Assembly: GCA_022824525.1 (NCBI GenBank)
Contig: JAJDZT010000033.1
Location: 32,401 to 96,400 of the forward strand
Source: Silicimonas sp.
GTDB taxonomy: Bacteria > Pseudomonadota > Alphaproteobacteria > Rhodobacterales > Rhodobacteraceae
Direction: 5' to 3'
Length of the DNA stretch: 64,000 nucleotides
A program made the position numbers and the translations under genes. Positions 7,921 through 16,749 of this stretch are shown piece by piece (within the stretch, counting starts at the first letter, position 1; every line of letters begins with the position of its first letter). The notes below the pieces were generated by a model. It had not been told where the DNA came from and searched no databases. It worked only from the letters and a program-made list of their open reading frames with translations.

Positions 7921-8958
7921 ATGACGACACGCCTCACCATTCGTACGCCAGACGACTGGCACCTACACCTTCGCGATGGCGCCATGATGGAAGGTGTGCT
8001 GCCGCATTCTGCCCGTCACTTCGGGCGCGCCATTATCATGCCGAACCTTGTGCCGCCCGTTGTCACTGGCGATCAGGCGGCAGCCTACCGCGACCGCATC
8101 CTTGCCGCTTTGCCAGAAGGCGAGAGTTTTGAACCTCTCATGACGCTGTACCTGACCGAGGCGACGAATGCAGAGGATGTCCGACGCGCAGCGGAAAGCG
8201 AAATCATCAGAGCAGTCAAACTTTACCCGGCTGGCGCCACCACAAATTCCGACAGCGGTGTGCGAGACTTCGATAAAGTGCGTGGCGTGCTCGAGACGAT
8301 GGCCGAGATTGGGCTACCGCTCTGCGTCCACGGCGAAGTGACCGATGCTGACATCGATATCTTTGATCGTGAGGCAGTTTTCATCGAACGCGTGCTGGAC
8401 CCGATCCGAAGAACGACCCCCGGACTGCGGGTGGTGATGGAACACATCACCACTTACCATGCAGAGCAATATGTGCGCAGCGCCGAAGAAAACCTCGCTG
8501 CTACGATCACCGTACAACACTTGATGCTTGATCGGAACGACATGCTCGTCGGCGGCATGCGTCCGCATTATTACTGCCTCCCGATCCTCAAGCGCCGTGA
8601 ACACCGCGAAACGTTGGTTCGCGCTGCCACCGATGGGAGTGACCGCTTCTTTCTCGGTACAGACAGCGCGCCGCATCCAACGCATAAGAAGGAAGCGGAG
8701 TGCTGCGCCGCCGGGTGTTTCACCGCCCCAATCGCTCTGTCCTGTCTTGCTGAGGTTTTTGAAGCCGCCGGCGCGTTGGACAAGTTGGAGAAGTTCGTTT
8801 CCCAGAATGGTGCAGCGTTCTACGGACTGCCGCAGCACACGTCAGAAATCACATTGGAGAAAGGTGCGCCCCTGGAGCTTCCAAACTTTGTGGAAACCGG
8901 TTCAGGACCTGTCACTGTCTTCGACCCAGGCCAACCTCTCCATTGGCGGGTCGTGTGA
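7921..8958 (+). CDS. pyrC: Dihydroorotase
   Basis: A zinc amidohydrolase that closes N-carbamoyl-aspartate to dihydroorotate in pyrimidine synthesis. It is 345 residues, the size of the E. coli-like class. The motifs are all present: HLHLRDG (HxH zinc ligands), AVKLYPAG with the lysine that is carboxylated to bridge the metals, LCVHGEV and MEHITT with metal-binding histidines, and FLGTDSAPH with the catalytic aspartate. ATG 7921 has GAGGAAGGGG directly upstream; the frame reaches back to 7804 but adds an unrelated tail. pyrE follows 118 bases downstream. Confidence 0.95.
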   Translation: MTTRLTIRTPDDWHLHLRDGAMMEGVLPHSARHFGRAIIMPNLVPPVVTGDQAAAYRDRILAALPEGESFEPLMTLYLTEATNAEDVRRAAESEIIRAVKLYPAGATTNSDSGVRDFDKVRGVLETMAEIGLPLCVHGEVTDADIDIFDREAVFIERVLDPIRRTTPGLRVVMEHITTYHAEQYVRSAEENLAATITVQHLMLDRNDMLVGGMRPHYYCLPILKRREHRETLVRAATDGSDRFFLGTDSAPHPTHKKEAECCAAGCFTAPIALSCLAEVFEAAGALDKLEKFVSQNGAAFYGLPQHTSEITLEKGAPLELPNFVETGSGPVTVFDPGQPLHWRVV

Positions 8959-9076
8959 GTTTTAACCGGCTGCAGATTGTTCGCCTTGTGGCTGGCAAAC
9001 GCCCGGCAACTCATGGGGGACTTAGCCCCGACCCCAACGACAAACACGTAACGAGAAAACAGAACGAGACCTGTCT

Positions 9077-9754
9077 ATGATCCCGACGAGCTTTCCAGAC
9101 CGAGACGAAATTGCCCGGCTGTCCGCGTCCATGCTTCTTGAAGTTGAGGCCGTCCATTTCAACGCCGCCGACCCTTTCACCCTTGCATCGGGTTTGCCTT
9201 CACCCGTCTACATCGACTGTCGGAAGCTGATCTCCTTTCCGCGCATTCGTGCGACGCTTATGGATTTCCTTGCAGTCACCGTCATGCGGGACGCCGGGTT
9301 CGAGGCTTTTGATAATGTCGCGGGCGGCGAAACCGCAGGCATTCCATTCGCAGCGTTTGTGGCCGAGCGCCTTGCGCTTCCGATGACCTACGTGCGCAAG
9401 AAACCGAAAGGCTATGGCCGGAATGCGCGAATCGAAGGGGTGATGAATGAGGGCGAGCGCGTCCTCCTTGTCGAAGACCTGACCACTGATGGCGGATCAA
9501 AACTTTCCTTTGTTGATGCCATCCGGGAGACCGGTGCAAGCTGTGCCGACACGGCTGTCATCTTCTATTACGGCATCTTTCCCGAAACCACCGAAACCCT
9601 GTCGTCCCATGGGATTAGACTGCATCATTTATGTACGTGGTGGGATGTTCTGGAGGTCGCTCGCAGCTCCGAAAAGTTCGACCGCGAGACGTTGAAAGAG
9701 GTCGAGAGCTTCCTGCGTGCCCCGCGCGCCTGGCAAGACGCGCGAAAAAAATAA
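9077..9754 (+). CDS. pyrE: Orotate phosphoribosyltransferase
   Basis: Transfers ribose phosphate from PRPP to orotate, giving OMP. The protein is 225 residues. [13 protein letters not shown] is the PRPP-binding signature, [11 protein letters not shown] an upstream phosphate-binding loop, and [11 protein letters not shown] the flexible catalytic loop with its lysines. It lies after pyrC in the same direction, the two consecutive enzyme types flanking dihydroorotate dehydrogenase in the pathway (that gene is not in the window). The start is ATG 9077 on family length; no strong ribosome site is visible. Confidence 0.95.
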   Translation: MIPTSFPDRDEIARLSASMLLEVEAVHFNAADPFTLASGLPSPVYIDCRKLISFPRIRATLMDFLAVTVMRDAGFEAFDNVAGGETAGIPFAAFVAERLALPMTYVRKKPKGYGRNARIEGVMNEGERVLLVEDLTTDGGSKLSFVDAIRETGASCADTAVIFYYGIFPETTETLSSHGIRLHHLCTWWDVLEVARSSEKFDRETLKEVESFLRAPRAWQDARKK

Positions 9755-9821
9755 TTTGCGCTTTTTCCACATGATGTTGACGGATAGCGTGCTCTAATCG
9801 CAAGATACTGCGGTGGCCTCC

Positions 9822-9841
9822 CTGTCCACAACATGTCCACA
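9822..9841 (+). promoter_or_regulatory. Two DnaA-box-like 9-mers ahead of dnaB
   Basis: CTGTCCACA (9822-9830) and ATGTCCACA (9833-9841) lie in tandem eleven bases apart, about 80 bases before the dnaB start. Each differs from the consensus TTATCCACA at two of the first three positions. They may be weak DnaA sites, or chance. Confidence 0.3.
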
Positions 9842-9923
9842 GGATTTCCACGTGGACCCCCGGCAACCGCATCGCTTATGCAGGTCGGAAAGAGGGTGAG
9901 GCAAAAAACCGAGGGGCAGTAGA

Positions 9924-11414
9924 ATGAGCGACGTCGCTCAAATCCGAGCAGTTGGCGGGGACCAGGAGGCAGAGGCCCTGCCACACAACATCGAGGCTGA
10001 ACAACAACTCCTCGGTGCTATCCTGACGAACAATGACACCTACGACCGCGTGGCGAGCGTGATCAACGAAAGCCATTTTTACGATCCGGTGCACGCCCGG
10101 ATTTACGAAGTGGCTGCCAGCCGGATCGCCAAGAACCAACTCGCCTCTCCCGTGACCTTGAAAGCGTTCCTGGAAGACGATCCCGGCCTAGCGGAATTGG
10201 GCGGTGCGGCGTACCTCGTCCGTTTGGCTGGTGCGGCGATCAGTTCTTTCGCGGCCCGCGACTATGCTCAGATGATCTACGATCTCGCCGTCCGTCGAAA
10301 GCTGATGGACCTTGGGCGCGACATCGTCTCGAAGGCCGCGAAGGTTGAAGTCGCCAACGAACCGAAGGAGCAAATCGTCGAGGCCGAGCAGGCGCTATAC
10401 AAGCTCGGTGAAGCTGGGACGACGTCGTCCGGCTTCCAGAGTTTCCTGAAGGCGGTCACGGACGCCGTCAACGTCGCGAACGCGGCATACCAGCGAGACG
10501 GCGGGCTCGCTGGCATCTCAACCGGGCTGGTTGACATGGACAAGAAGCTCGGCGGCCTTCACAAGTCGGACCTTCTGATCCTCGCCGGCCGTCCCTCGAT
10601 GGGCAAGACATCACTGGCAACCAACATCGCCTTCAACATCGCCAAGGCGTACCGGAAAGGCAAAGTTTCCGACGGCAGCGAAGGCGCCGTCGACGGCGGC
10701 GTTGTCGGTTTCTACTCGCTCGAAATGAGTGCCGAGCAGTTGGCGGCACGTGTGCTCTCGGAAGCAGCCGAAGTGCCGTCCGAACAAATCCGGCGCGGCG
10801 ACATGACTGAAACTGAGTTCCGACGTTTTGTGGACGCCGCAAAAACTCTGGAAGCTTGTCCACTATTCATTGATGACACGCCTGCGCTGCCCATCAGCCA
10901 ACTTGCGGCCCGGGCTCGCCGTTTGAAGCGGGAACATGGACTCGACGTACTGATCGTGGACTACCTTCAGCTGGTGCGTCCGGCATCAGCCAAGGACAGC
11001 CGCGTGAACGAGGTGTCGGAGATCACGCAAGGCTTGAAGGCCATTGCCAAGGAACTCGATATTCCCGTGATTGCACTCTCGCAGTTGTCGCGCCAGGTCG
11101 AGGCACGTGAAGACAAGCGCCCGCAACTTTCCGATCTTCGTGAATCAGGATCGATCGAGCAGGACGCCGACGTCGTGATGTTCGTGTTCCGCGAAGAGTA
11201 CTACAAAGAGCGGGAGAAACCTGGAGATCACGATCTTGAGGCGATGGCCAAGTGGCAGGAAGAGATGGAGCGCCTGCATGGCCGCGCCGAAGTCATTATC
11301 GGCAAACAGCGACATGGTCCGATCGGTACGGTAGAGCTTTCCTTCGAAGGCCGTTTCACACGATTTGGCAATCTCGTGAAACCTTGGCAGCAGGATGGGG
11401 ACGCCGGCTTCTGA
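9924..11414 (+). CDS. dnaB: Replicative DNA helicase
   Basis: The hexameric 5'-3' helicase that unwinds DNA at the replication fork and recruits primase. It is 496 residues. The N-terminal helical domain begins at LPHNIEAEQQLLGA, and the RecA-like domain carries Walker A GRPSMGKTS, Walker B LIVDYLQL, the polar Q-motif stretch ALSQLSRQVE and the arginine-bearing ESGSIEQDADVVMF region. No intein interrupts it. The gene ends back to back with the convergent MFS gene, without a spacer or visible terminator. Confidence 0.96.
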   Translation: MSDVAQIRAVGGDQEAEALPHNIEAEQQLLGAILTNNDTYDRVASVINESHFYDPVHARIYEVAASRIAKNQLASPVTLKAFLEDDPGLAELGGAAYLVRLAGAAISSFAARDYAQMIYDLAVRRKLMDLGRDIVSKAAKVEVANEPKEQIVEAEQALYKLGEAGTTSSGFQSFLKAVTDAVNVANAAYQRDGGLAGISTGLVDMDKKLGGLHKSDLLILAGRPSMGKTSLATNIAFNIAKAYRKGKVSDGSEGAVDGGVVGFYSLEMSAEQLAARVLSEAAEVPSEQIRRGDMTETEFRRFVDAAKTLEACPLFIDDTPALPISQLAARARRLKREHGLDVLIVDYLQLVRPASAKDSRVNEVSEITQGLKAIAKELDIPVIALSQLSRQVEAREDKRPQLSDLRESGSIEQDADVVMFVFREEYYKEREKPGDHDLEAMAKWQEEMERLHGRAEVIIGKQRHGPIGTVELSFEGRFTRFGNLVKPWQQDGDAGF

Positions 11415-12599
11415 TCACCTCAATCGGTAGAGCACAATGCCGGCAGCCACGGCGAAGCCGGCTCCAAGCATGGCCACTCCAGTGTACGACAGGAACGAAG
11501 CACCCACCGCAAACACTGCGGAAGCCACTGTAATACCTCCCAAATGCGTCAGCGAAAGAAGAGATGATCCTGCGCCGGGACGGTGCGCCACCAATCCCTG
11601 AACGTATGCAACAGGCACGGAAAGAATTAGTCCTGCGCCTATGCCGAACGGCAGAATTAGCCACCAAGCGAGTGCCATCGATGGCATGAGCCCGAGCAGA
11701 GACAGGCTTCCCGAATATAGAAATGCGCCTGCCAGTATGAGCCCGCGCCGTGTATAGCGTTTTACGAGAACGGCACCCGCAAGCATTACCGGCATTTCGA
11801 CTGCTGCGACGCCGCCTGCAAACCATCCGACATCCGCTTCATCGCCACCCAATCGGTTCAACACGAGCAATCCCAGCAGGATGTTGTAGAGTCCATTCGA
11901 CGAAGAAATGACAGCAACGAGAGATAGCCGAAGCAGGATGGCCTTCGTCGTGACTTCTTTCAAAGACGCAACGAATGACAGCTTGGAGCGCGCTTCTTCC
12001 GCCTGCAGTTGCCCCTGCGGCCAAAATTGAAGGACAACCAGAAGAACCACCAAGTTTGCAACGACGAGCACACCATACACGGTCATCAGGTCAGCGCCCG
12101 CCGCGAGGGCGATTGCCCACAAAGGCGGTGTTACAGCAAAACTTCCGGCGAATGCCGCGCGCACGAGTGACAGCGCGGCATCCTTATCAAGCGTCTGATT
12201 CCGCTCCGCCGCAACCGCGGCCAGCGCAAAGTATTGGGTGTAGGCGGTCGCCGCGATTGGGAAAAGTACGGCGTGCACCAAAATGAACATCGGCACGCTC
12301 GGCGCCAACAGCATTCCAAGGCCAGCAACCGCTCCAACCAGTATACTTGCTGTCAGAACCCCTCGGTACCGGCCGGATTGATCAGTAACGATCCCAACCG
12401 TTACCGCAGCCACCACTCCGAGCACGGCCCCGAAAGAAACCACCAACGCGTAAAGCCAGTCAGGCATCCCCAAGCGCTCGACCCCGATGACCGACTGGAA
12501 CGGCATCACGGAAGCAATCGCCGGACCCATCAACGAAATGCAAAGAAACGCTACCCGCAAAAGCGGGTCTTTCAACGCGGATCGAAATTGTTGAAACAC
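11415..12599 (-). CDS. MFS transporter, sugar-efflux-like
   Basis: A 394-residue protein with about twelve hydrophobic segments. GIVTDQSGRYRG between TM2 and TM3 is a version of the MFS A-motif (G-x-x-x-D-x-x-G-R). The overall pattern resembles SET-type sugar efflux proteins, but substrate and direction cannot be read from sequence. The start is GTG 12599, preceded by TTTAAGGC. It stands alone between convergent dnaB and a small membrane gene upstream. Confidence 0.8.
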   Translation of the reverse strand: MFQQFRSALKDPLLRVAFLCISLMGPAIASVMPFQSVIGVERLGMPDWLYALVVSFGAVLGVVAAVTVGIVTDQSGRYRGVLTASILVGAVAGLGMLLAPSVPMFILVHAVLFPIAATAYTQYFALAAVAAERNQTLDKDAALSLVRAAFAGSFAVTPPLWAIALAAGADLMTVYGVLVVANLVVLLVVLQFWPQGQLQAEEARSKLSFVASLKEVTTKAILLRLSLVAVISSSNGLYNILLGLLVLNRLGGDEADVGWFAGGVAAVEMPVMLAGAVLVKRYTRRGLILAGAFLYSGSLSLLGLMPSMALAWWLILPFGIGAGLILSVPVAYVQGLVAHRPGAGSSLLSLTHLGGITVASAVFAVGASFLSYTGVAMLGAGFAVAAGIVLYRLR

Positions 12600-12670
12600 G
12601 GTCTTGCCTTAAAGAATGAACTTTCAGCTAGACCACGTTCCCTACGCGTGCTCAATGCCCGAAGGGTGTT

Positions 12671-12988
12671 CTACCGCCCAGGCACGGCATAACGCCCCAA
12701 AGGCACCCTGGATCTGGCTCGCACCCGCATCGGCCATCCGATCGCGCGACGAACCGCACCCAAACCAAGATAAAGAAACGCCGTGACGGCAACGCCCAGC
12801 ATCAGCCCATTGAACTGATCCACCAGCACAAGAGAGACAAAGCGCGTCAGCACCTCGTAACCAGCAATGTAGTCGGTGAGAAAGTGCGAGGCATCGTACA
12901 ATGCCGCGTATGATCCCTTCGGATCATACATCCGCCAGCCAAGAACAGCGGTCGCCAAACCGCCGAGAAGAAAGTGTTTTCCGAGCAT
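12671..12988 (-). CDS. Small hypothetical membrane protein
   Basis: A 105-residue protein with two or three hydrophobic segments (around residues 5-18 and 45-80) and a strongly basic C-terminal tail rich in Arg. I recognise no family. The ATG at 12988 has AAAGGGCAGGG directly upstream, which supports a real start. It is 71 bases upstream of the MFS gene on the same strand and could be co-transcribed, but no functional link is visible. Confidence 0.6.
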   Translation of the reverse strand: MLGKHFLLGGLATAVLGWRMYDPKGSYAALYDASHFLTDYIAGYEVLTRFVSLVLVDQFNGLMLGVAVTAFLYLGLGAVRRAIGWPMRVRARSRVPLGRYAVPGR

Positions 12989-13092
12989 GTCCCTGCCCTT
13001 TTCTGCTCTCCCCCGTGTGAATCCTATGGTGCCGAGCAGCCTTCAGGCAAGAAGTGACTGGACGAAGCTTGGGTTTGTGCCATCCTTGCCGC

Positions 13093-13875
13093 ATGCGGTG
13101 GCTTTTGTGCATCTTCATTCTGATGGGTCAGCAAGCGCAGGCGATTGAGGTCGATGTTGAGCTTGCGCTTATGGTCGACGTATCCCGCTCAATGGGACCG
13201 AGCGAACTTGAACTACAAAGACGCGGGTATGCCGAGGCGATCGCATCGGACGAGGTGGTCAACGCAATTCTGAATGGATTTACCGGGCGCATCGCGCTCA
13301 CCTATGTCGAATGGGCAGGATCCGGTTCGAACCGTGTCATTGTCCCGTGGACCCTGATCGACAGCCGTGAAGCGGCACTCGATTTTTCAGAGAAGTTGAC
13401 CGACAATTTTCCCTTCGGAATGCGGCGCACCTCGATCACCGGTGCCATCCGTTTCGCTATGGAAGACATGAACGCAAACACGTTTGAAGGCCTGCGACGC
13501 GTAATCGACATCTCAGGGGACGGTCCCAATAACCAAGGCGGGCCGGTCGAAAGGGCACGGGATCAGGCTATTGAGAAAGGGTTTGTCATCAACGGCTTAC
13601 CTTTGATGACGACCGACGGAAACAGTTATTGGAGCATCGCGGACCTCGACCTTTACTATGAGGTTTGCGTGATCGGTGGTCCTGGTGCATTCGTCATCCC
13701 GGTCCGAGAATGGCAAGAGTTTCCATTGGCGGTGAGACGCAAGATCGTCCTTGAACTCGTCGGGCCTCCCGAAGTCATCCCGGCCGCCCGATCCGGAAGA
13801 CGCACGGATGGCTACGACTGCTTCATCGGGGAAAAAATGCGCGAAGAATGGGAACGGAGCTACAACGAGTTCTGA
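13093..13875 (+). CDS. DUF1194 von Willebrand factor A domain protein, secreted
   Basis: A 260-residue protein with a signal peptide (RWLLCIFILMGQQAQA, cleaved after AQA) and a single vWA fold. DVSRSM near the mature N-terminus is the D-x-S-x-S metal-ion-dependent adhesion site, and a later RVIDISGDGPNN supplies further MIDAS residues. This is the DUF1194 family, common in alphaproteobacteria and uncharacterised; vWA domains generally bind protein partners through a divalent metal. ATG 13093 is chosen because it begins the signal peptide; GTG 13054 would place a Cys/Pro-rich stretch in front. Confidence 0.85.
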   Translation: MRWLLCIFILMGQQAQAIEVDVELALMVDVSRSMGPSELELQRRGYAEAIASDEVVNAILNGFTGRIALTYVEWAGSGSNRVIVPWTLIDSREAALDFSEKLTDNFPFGMRRTSITGAIRFAMEDMNANTFEGLRRVIDISGDGPNNQGGPVERARDQAIEKGFVINGLPLMTTDGNSYWSIADLDLYYEVCVIGGPGAFVIPVREWQEFPLAVRRKIVLELVGPPEVIPAARSGRRTDGYDCFIGEKMREEWERSYNEF

Positions 13876-14072
13876 CGAGCTAGGAGATCCGGGTCGCAAG
13901 GTTCGGGTGACGCTTCCCCTCGCGCTGCGCGCCAACGCATCAAAGCTTCGGGAACGCCCGCACGAATGGTCGAGACATCGCTCATCAGTGCCCAGTCCGG
14001 TTTTGATGGCGTCTCGAACGTTGTGGTCACTGAGGGGCCGGCCAGCCACCCAAATGCCGTCAAACTTGTCAT
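13860..14072 (-). CDS. Possible small gene of unknown function
   Basis: A 70-codon frame fills the gap between the DUF1194 gene, whose end it overlaps by 16 bases on the other strand, and rsmD upstream on its own strand. The product has no membrane segment or motif I recognise. No convincing ribosome site precedes its ATG. The rest of the 209-base gap holds nothing I can name. It may equally be a decayed gene end or chance. Confidence 0.25.
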   Translation of the reverse strand: MTSLTAFGWLAGPSVTTTFETPSKPDWALMSDVSTIRAGVPEALMRWRAARGEASPEPCDPDLLARQNSL

Positions 14073-14084
14073 GCCAAAACTTTA

Positions 14085-14663
14085 TCACAACGCGGATGAA
14101 ATGTCCTTAACGGCCCCGAAGGTCAGCCAGGTCTTGCCGAAGCGCCGCGCGTCAAGCCACTCGAACCCATCCAGAGAAGGCGGCTGCTTTTCATCTTCCC
14201 AGACGATGAGTGCATCTTTTGCAATCCAACCCATGTCACTGGTGCGGCGCAACGCGCGTTCGCCCAGCTCGGTGCCATAAGGTGGATCGAGAAACACCAG
14301 ATTGGCTGGCTTGCCGTTGTTTCTTTGAAGGCGTGTTGCGTCTTGCCTCATTACCAAAGTGTCAGAACCGACCCGGGCCTTCGCTATGTTGGTTTCGAGC
14401 AGGTTTTGAGCGACGCGTCCGCTTTCAACAAACGTCACGTGCTTTGCCCCGCGCGACAACGCTTCCAATCCCAGCGCACCGGTTCCCGCAAACAGATCGA
14501 GTACAATTGCTTCTTCGACCGGATCATCAAACTTGCCGCCAGCGAGAATGTTGAACAGGCTCTCCCTCACGCGGTCAGTTGTGGGCCTTAAGTGAGCAGC
14601 CGTGTCGCCTTTTCCAATGGCGGCCAAACCAAGCCCTTTGAACCGTCCGCCAATAATTCTCAT
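14085..14663 (-). CDS. rsmD: 16S rRNA (guanine(966)-N2)-methyltransferase
   Basis: Methylates G966 of 16S rRNA in the small-subunit head using S-adenosylmethionine. The 192-residue product has the typical opening MRIIGGRFKG, the RPTTDRVRESLFNIL motif, the AdoMet loop LDLFAGTGALGLEALSRG and the catalytic VFLDPPYG (the DPPY motif of N-methyltransferases). Its ATG overlaps the stop of the preceding FAD reductase gene as ATGA, so the two are translationally coupled without any obvious shared function. Confidence 0.93.
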   Translation of the reverse strand: MRIIGGRFKGLGLAAIGKGDTAAHLRPTTDRVRESLFNILAGGKFDDPVEEAIVLDLFAGTGALGLEALSRGAKHVTFVESGRVAQNLLETNIAKARVGSDTLVMRQDATRLQRNNGKPANLVFLDPPYGTELGERALRRTSDMGWIAKDALIVWEDEKQPPSLDGFEWLDARRFGKTWLTFGAVKDISSAL

Positions 14664-15865
14664 GCGCGAAGCAATGATTTTAGTTCCGTAGCAGGATCGG
14701 CAATAACGTCCGGAGAGACTGATTTGCCCGCTTCAAGCAATCGTTTGCCAACCATGTAATCCCGCGGTGCATTGATCGCGTCGACGGCAAGAAATGATCC
14801 GTCACGGAAGTACCAATGGCTGACGCTATCATCATCCCCCCGCCGCACCACATTAGTGTAGCCCGTGTTCAAACCGGCAATTTGCAGTTTCAGATCGTAT
14901 TGATCGGACCAGAACCAAGGATAGGGATGATAGGGTATACCGGCACCGGTCATGTTTGCTGCCACCACCTCGGCTTGATCGATCGCATTTTGAACCGACT
15001 CCAGTCGAAGGCGTCCTCCCTTCCATGGGAAGGACGTACAATCGCCGGCGGCCCAAATGTCAGGGGCAGAGGTGCGCCCGAATTCATCAACTGCGACGCC
15101 ATTTTCACAGAAGATGCCTGCGTCCTCAGCCAAGGCCGTTGCGGGACGAATTCCGATGCCGACGATCACAAAGTCGACGGCAAGTTCGGAGCCATCCGTG
15201 AGTCTTGCGCCCCTCACTCTTTCGTCGCCCGTCAGGCGCTCCAAACCGACGCCTTCGCGCAGATCGACCCCATGCTTCAAGTGAGCTGCGCGAATGACGT
15301 CAGCAGTTTCGGGCGCCGCGACACGGCCGAGAATCCGGTCTGCCATCTCGACCAGTGTCACCTTCAAACCAAGCTTTGCAGCGACAGCCGCTGCTTCAAG
15401 ACCGATATAGCCACCCCCAACGACGAGCACCCGGGCACCGTCCGCGAATTGGGATGACATCGCATCAATGTCTGCAAGAGTTCGTACCGTGAAAACACCC
15501 GCCAAGTCGCCGCCAATACTGGCTGGCAACCGGATGGGCACAGATCCGGTGGTGAGAGCCAATCTATCGAAACTCAGTCTTTCATCGCCGACAGAGACTT
15601 TCTTTCCGACGGAATCTATCGCTGAAACCCGGCTACCGAGCTTTAGGGAGATTTTTTTCTCGGCGTAGATCTCCTCTGGACGCAGGAACAGCCTTTCGCG
15701 CGCCTGCTCTCCCAGCAAATAGCCCTTCGAAAGCGGCGGGCGTTCGTATGGCGGCACCGGTTCGTCTCCAAGGATCGTTATGGAGCTTTCGGCGTCCAAC
15801 GCCCGCAGCTTCTGTGCCAATGACGATGCGGCCTGCCCCGCGCCGATTATTAGAGTGTCGCTCAT
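14660..15865 (-). CDS. NAD(P)/FAD-dependent oxidoreductase, ferredoxin-reductase type
   Basis: A 401-residue two-dinucleotide-fold flavoprotein. GAGQAASS near the N-terminus is the FAD-binding G-x-G-x-x-(A/G), YERPPLSKGYLLG is diagnostic of the putidaredoxin/rhodocoxin reductase group, VVGGGYIGLEAAA is the NAD(P)H site, and AAGDCTS the second FAD motif. Such enzymes pass electrons from NADH to a 2Fe-2S ferredoxin serving cytochromes P450 or ring dioxygenases; no partner is near, so its role here is open. ATG 15865 follows GAGCGGAAT. It is coupled to rsmD by ATGA. Confidence 0.88.
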   Translation of the reverse strand: MSDTLIIGAGQAASSLAQKLRALDAESSITILGDEPVPPYERPPLSKGYLLGEQARERLFLRPEEIYAEKKISLKLGSRVSAIDSVGKKVSVGDERLSFDRLALTTGSVPIRLPASIGGDLAGVFTVRTLADIDAMSSQFADGARVLVVGGGYIGLEAAAVAAKLGLKVTLVEMADRILGRVAAPETADVIRAAHLKHGVDLREGVGLERLTGDERVRGARLTDGSELAVDFVIVGIGIRPATALAEDAGIFCENGVAVDEFGRTSAPDIWAAGDCTSFPWKGGRLRLESVQNAIDQAEVVAANMTGAGIPYHPYPWFWSDQYDLKLQIAGLNTGYTNVVRRGDDDSVSHWYFRDGSFLAVDAINAPRDYMVGKRLLEAGKSVSPDVIADPATELKSLLRA

Positions 15866-15901
15866 ATCATTCCGCTCTGGTAGCCGCCTACGCATGGGTT
15901 A

Positions 15902-15911
15902 TATCGCGATA
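15902..15911. promoter_or_regulatory. Palindrome between divergent redox genes
   Basis: TATCGCGATA is a perfect 10-base palindrome in the 75-base gap between the divergent FAD reductase and peroxiredoxin genes. It could be an operator shared by the two redox genes; no regulator is nearby. Confidence 0.3.
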
Positions 15912-15940
15912 AAGACAATAGCAATTTCAGGAGCGCACTC

Positions 15941-16429
15941 ATGACCGTTTCAGTGGGCGACAAAATCCCTTCGATCAAATTGATCCATCAGACGGGTGAC
16001 GATGTACATGAAATCGACATCGCCGAACGCATTGCCGGTAAGCGCGCCGTCATCTTCGGTTTGCCCGGAGCCTACACCGCGCTTTGTTCTGCCGCACATC
16101 TGCCAAGCTTCATCCGAACGGCGGACGCGTTTCGGGCGAAGGGTGTCGAGGAAATTATCTGTGTTTCGGTCAACGATGTCCGTGTCATGAACCATTGGGG
16201 AGAAAGCTCGGGCGCCAATGCCGCCGGAATTCTGATGCTGGCAGATTGGGACTCGCAACTCACGAAAGCACTGGGGCTAGAATTCAGCGTGCCTGCGCTC
16301 GGATTCAAAGATCGAATGACGCGTTGTTCTATGTTGACCGAGGATGGCGTGGTCAAAGTGCTCCAGCTTGAAGAGGACAATGGAGTTTGCAATTTCACGG
16401 CCGGTGAAACGCTGCTCGAAATGGCTTGA
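15941..16429 (+). CDS. Peroxiredoxin, Prx5 type
   Basis: A 162-residue thiol peroxidase reducing hydrogen peroxide and organic hydroperoxides. The active site is LPGAYTALC with peroxidatic Cys49, its Thr three residues before, and Arg of the DRMTRCSM segment completing the site. The usual form is PGAFTPTCS, so the two residues just before the Cys differ (Ala-Leu for Pro-Thr). A second Cys lies in TRCSM and another in GVCNF near the end, a candidate resolving cysteine. It is divergent from the FAD reductase gene and converges on phhB. Confidence 0.9.
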   Translation: MTVSVGDKIPSIKLIHQTGDDVHEIDIAERIAGKRAVIFGLPGAYTALCSAAHLPSFIRTADAFRAKGVEEIICVSVNDVRVMNHWGESSGANAAGILMLADWDSQLTKALGLEFSVPALGFKDRMTRCSMLTEDGVVKVLQLEEDNGVCNFTAGETLLEMA

Positions 16430-16461
16430 CGCAAACGTTTCCGCTGGACGAGACAGCGCTT

Positions 16462-16749
16462 CTAAGCGTCCATCTTTTCCGCAAGCTTCACGTCCAGATC
16501 TGATAGCCCATTCACGTCGTGAGTGGTCAACACTACATCTACACGATTGTAAACGTTGAACCATTCCGGGTGGTGGTTCATTTTCTCAGCCGTGATCGCC
16601 ATACGCGACATCCACCCCCAAGCCTCGACGAAGCTGTCGAACTTGAATGATTTTGTAATTGCATCGCGGTCGTGCAGGATTTTCCATCCACGCGCGCCCA
16701 ACTCGGCAAGTACTTGTTCCCGCGCTGTGCCTTCCAGCTTGCTGCTCAT
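16462..16749 (-). CDS. phhB: 4a-hydroxytetrahydrobiopterin dehydratase
   Basis: Pterin-4a-carbinolamine dehydratase, which recycles the pterin cofactor of aromatic amino acid hydroxylases; it can also act in molybdopterin metabolism. The 95-residue product has the family motif K-x-HHPEW followed by [17 protein letters not shown], containing the three catalytic histidines. Its ATG overlaps the stop of the GNAT gene (ATGA), making it the last gene of a four-gene operon. No phenylalanine hydroxylase is in the window. Confidence 0.93.
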   Translation of the reverse strand: MSSKLEGTAREQVLAELGARGWKILHDRDAITKSFKFDSFVEAWGWMSRMAITAEKMNHHPEWFNVYNRVDVVLTTHDVNGLSDLDVKLAEKMDA

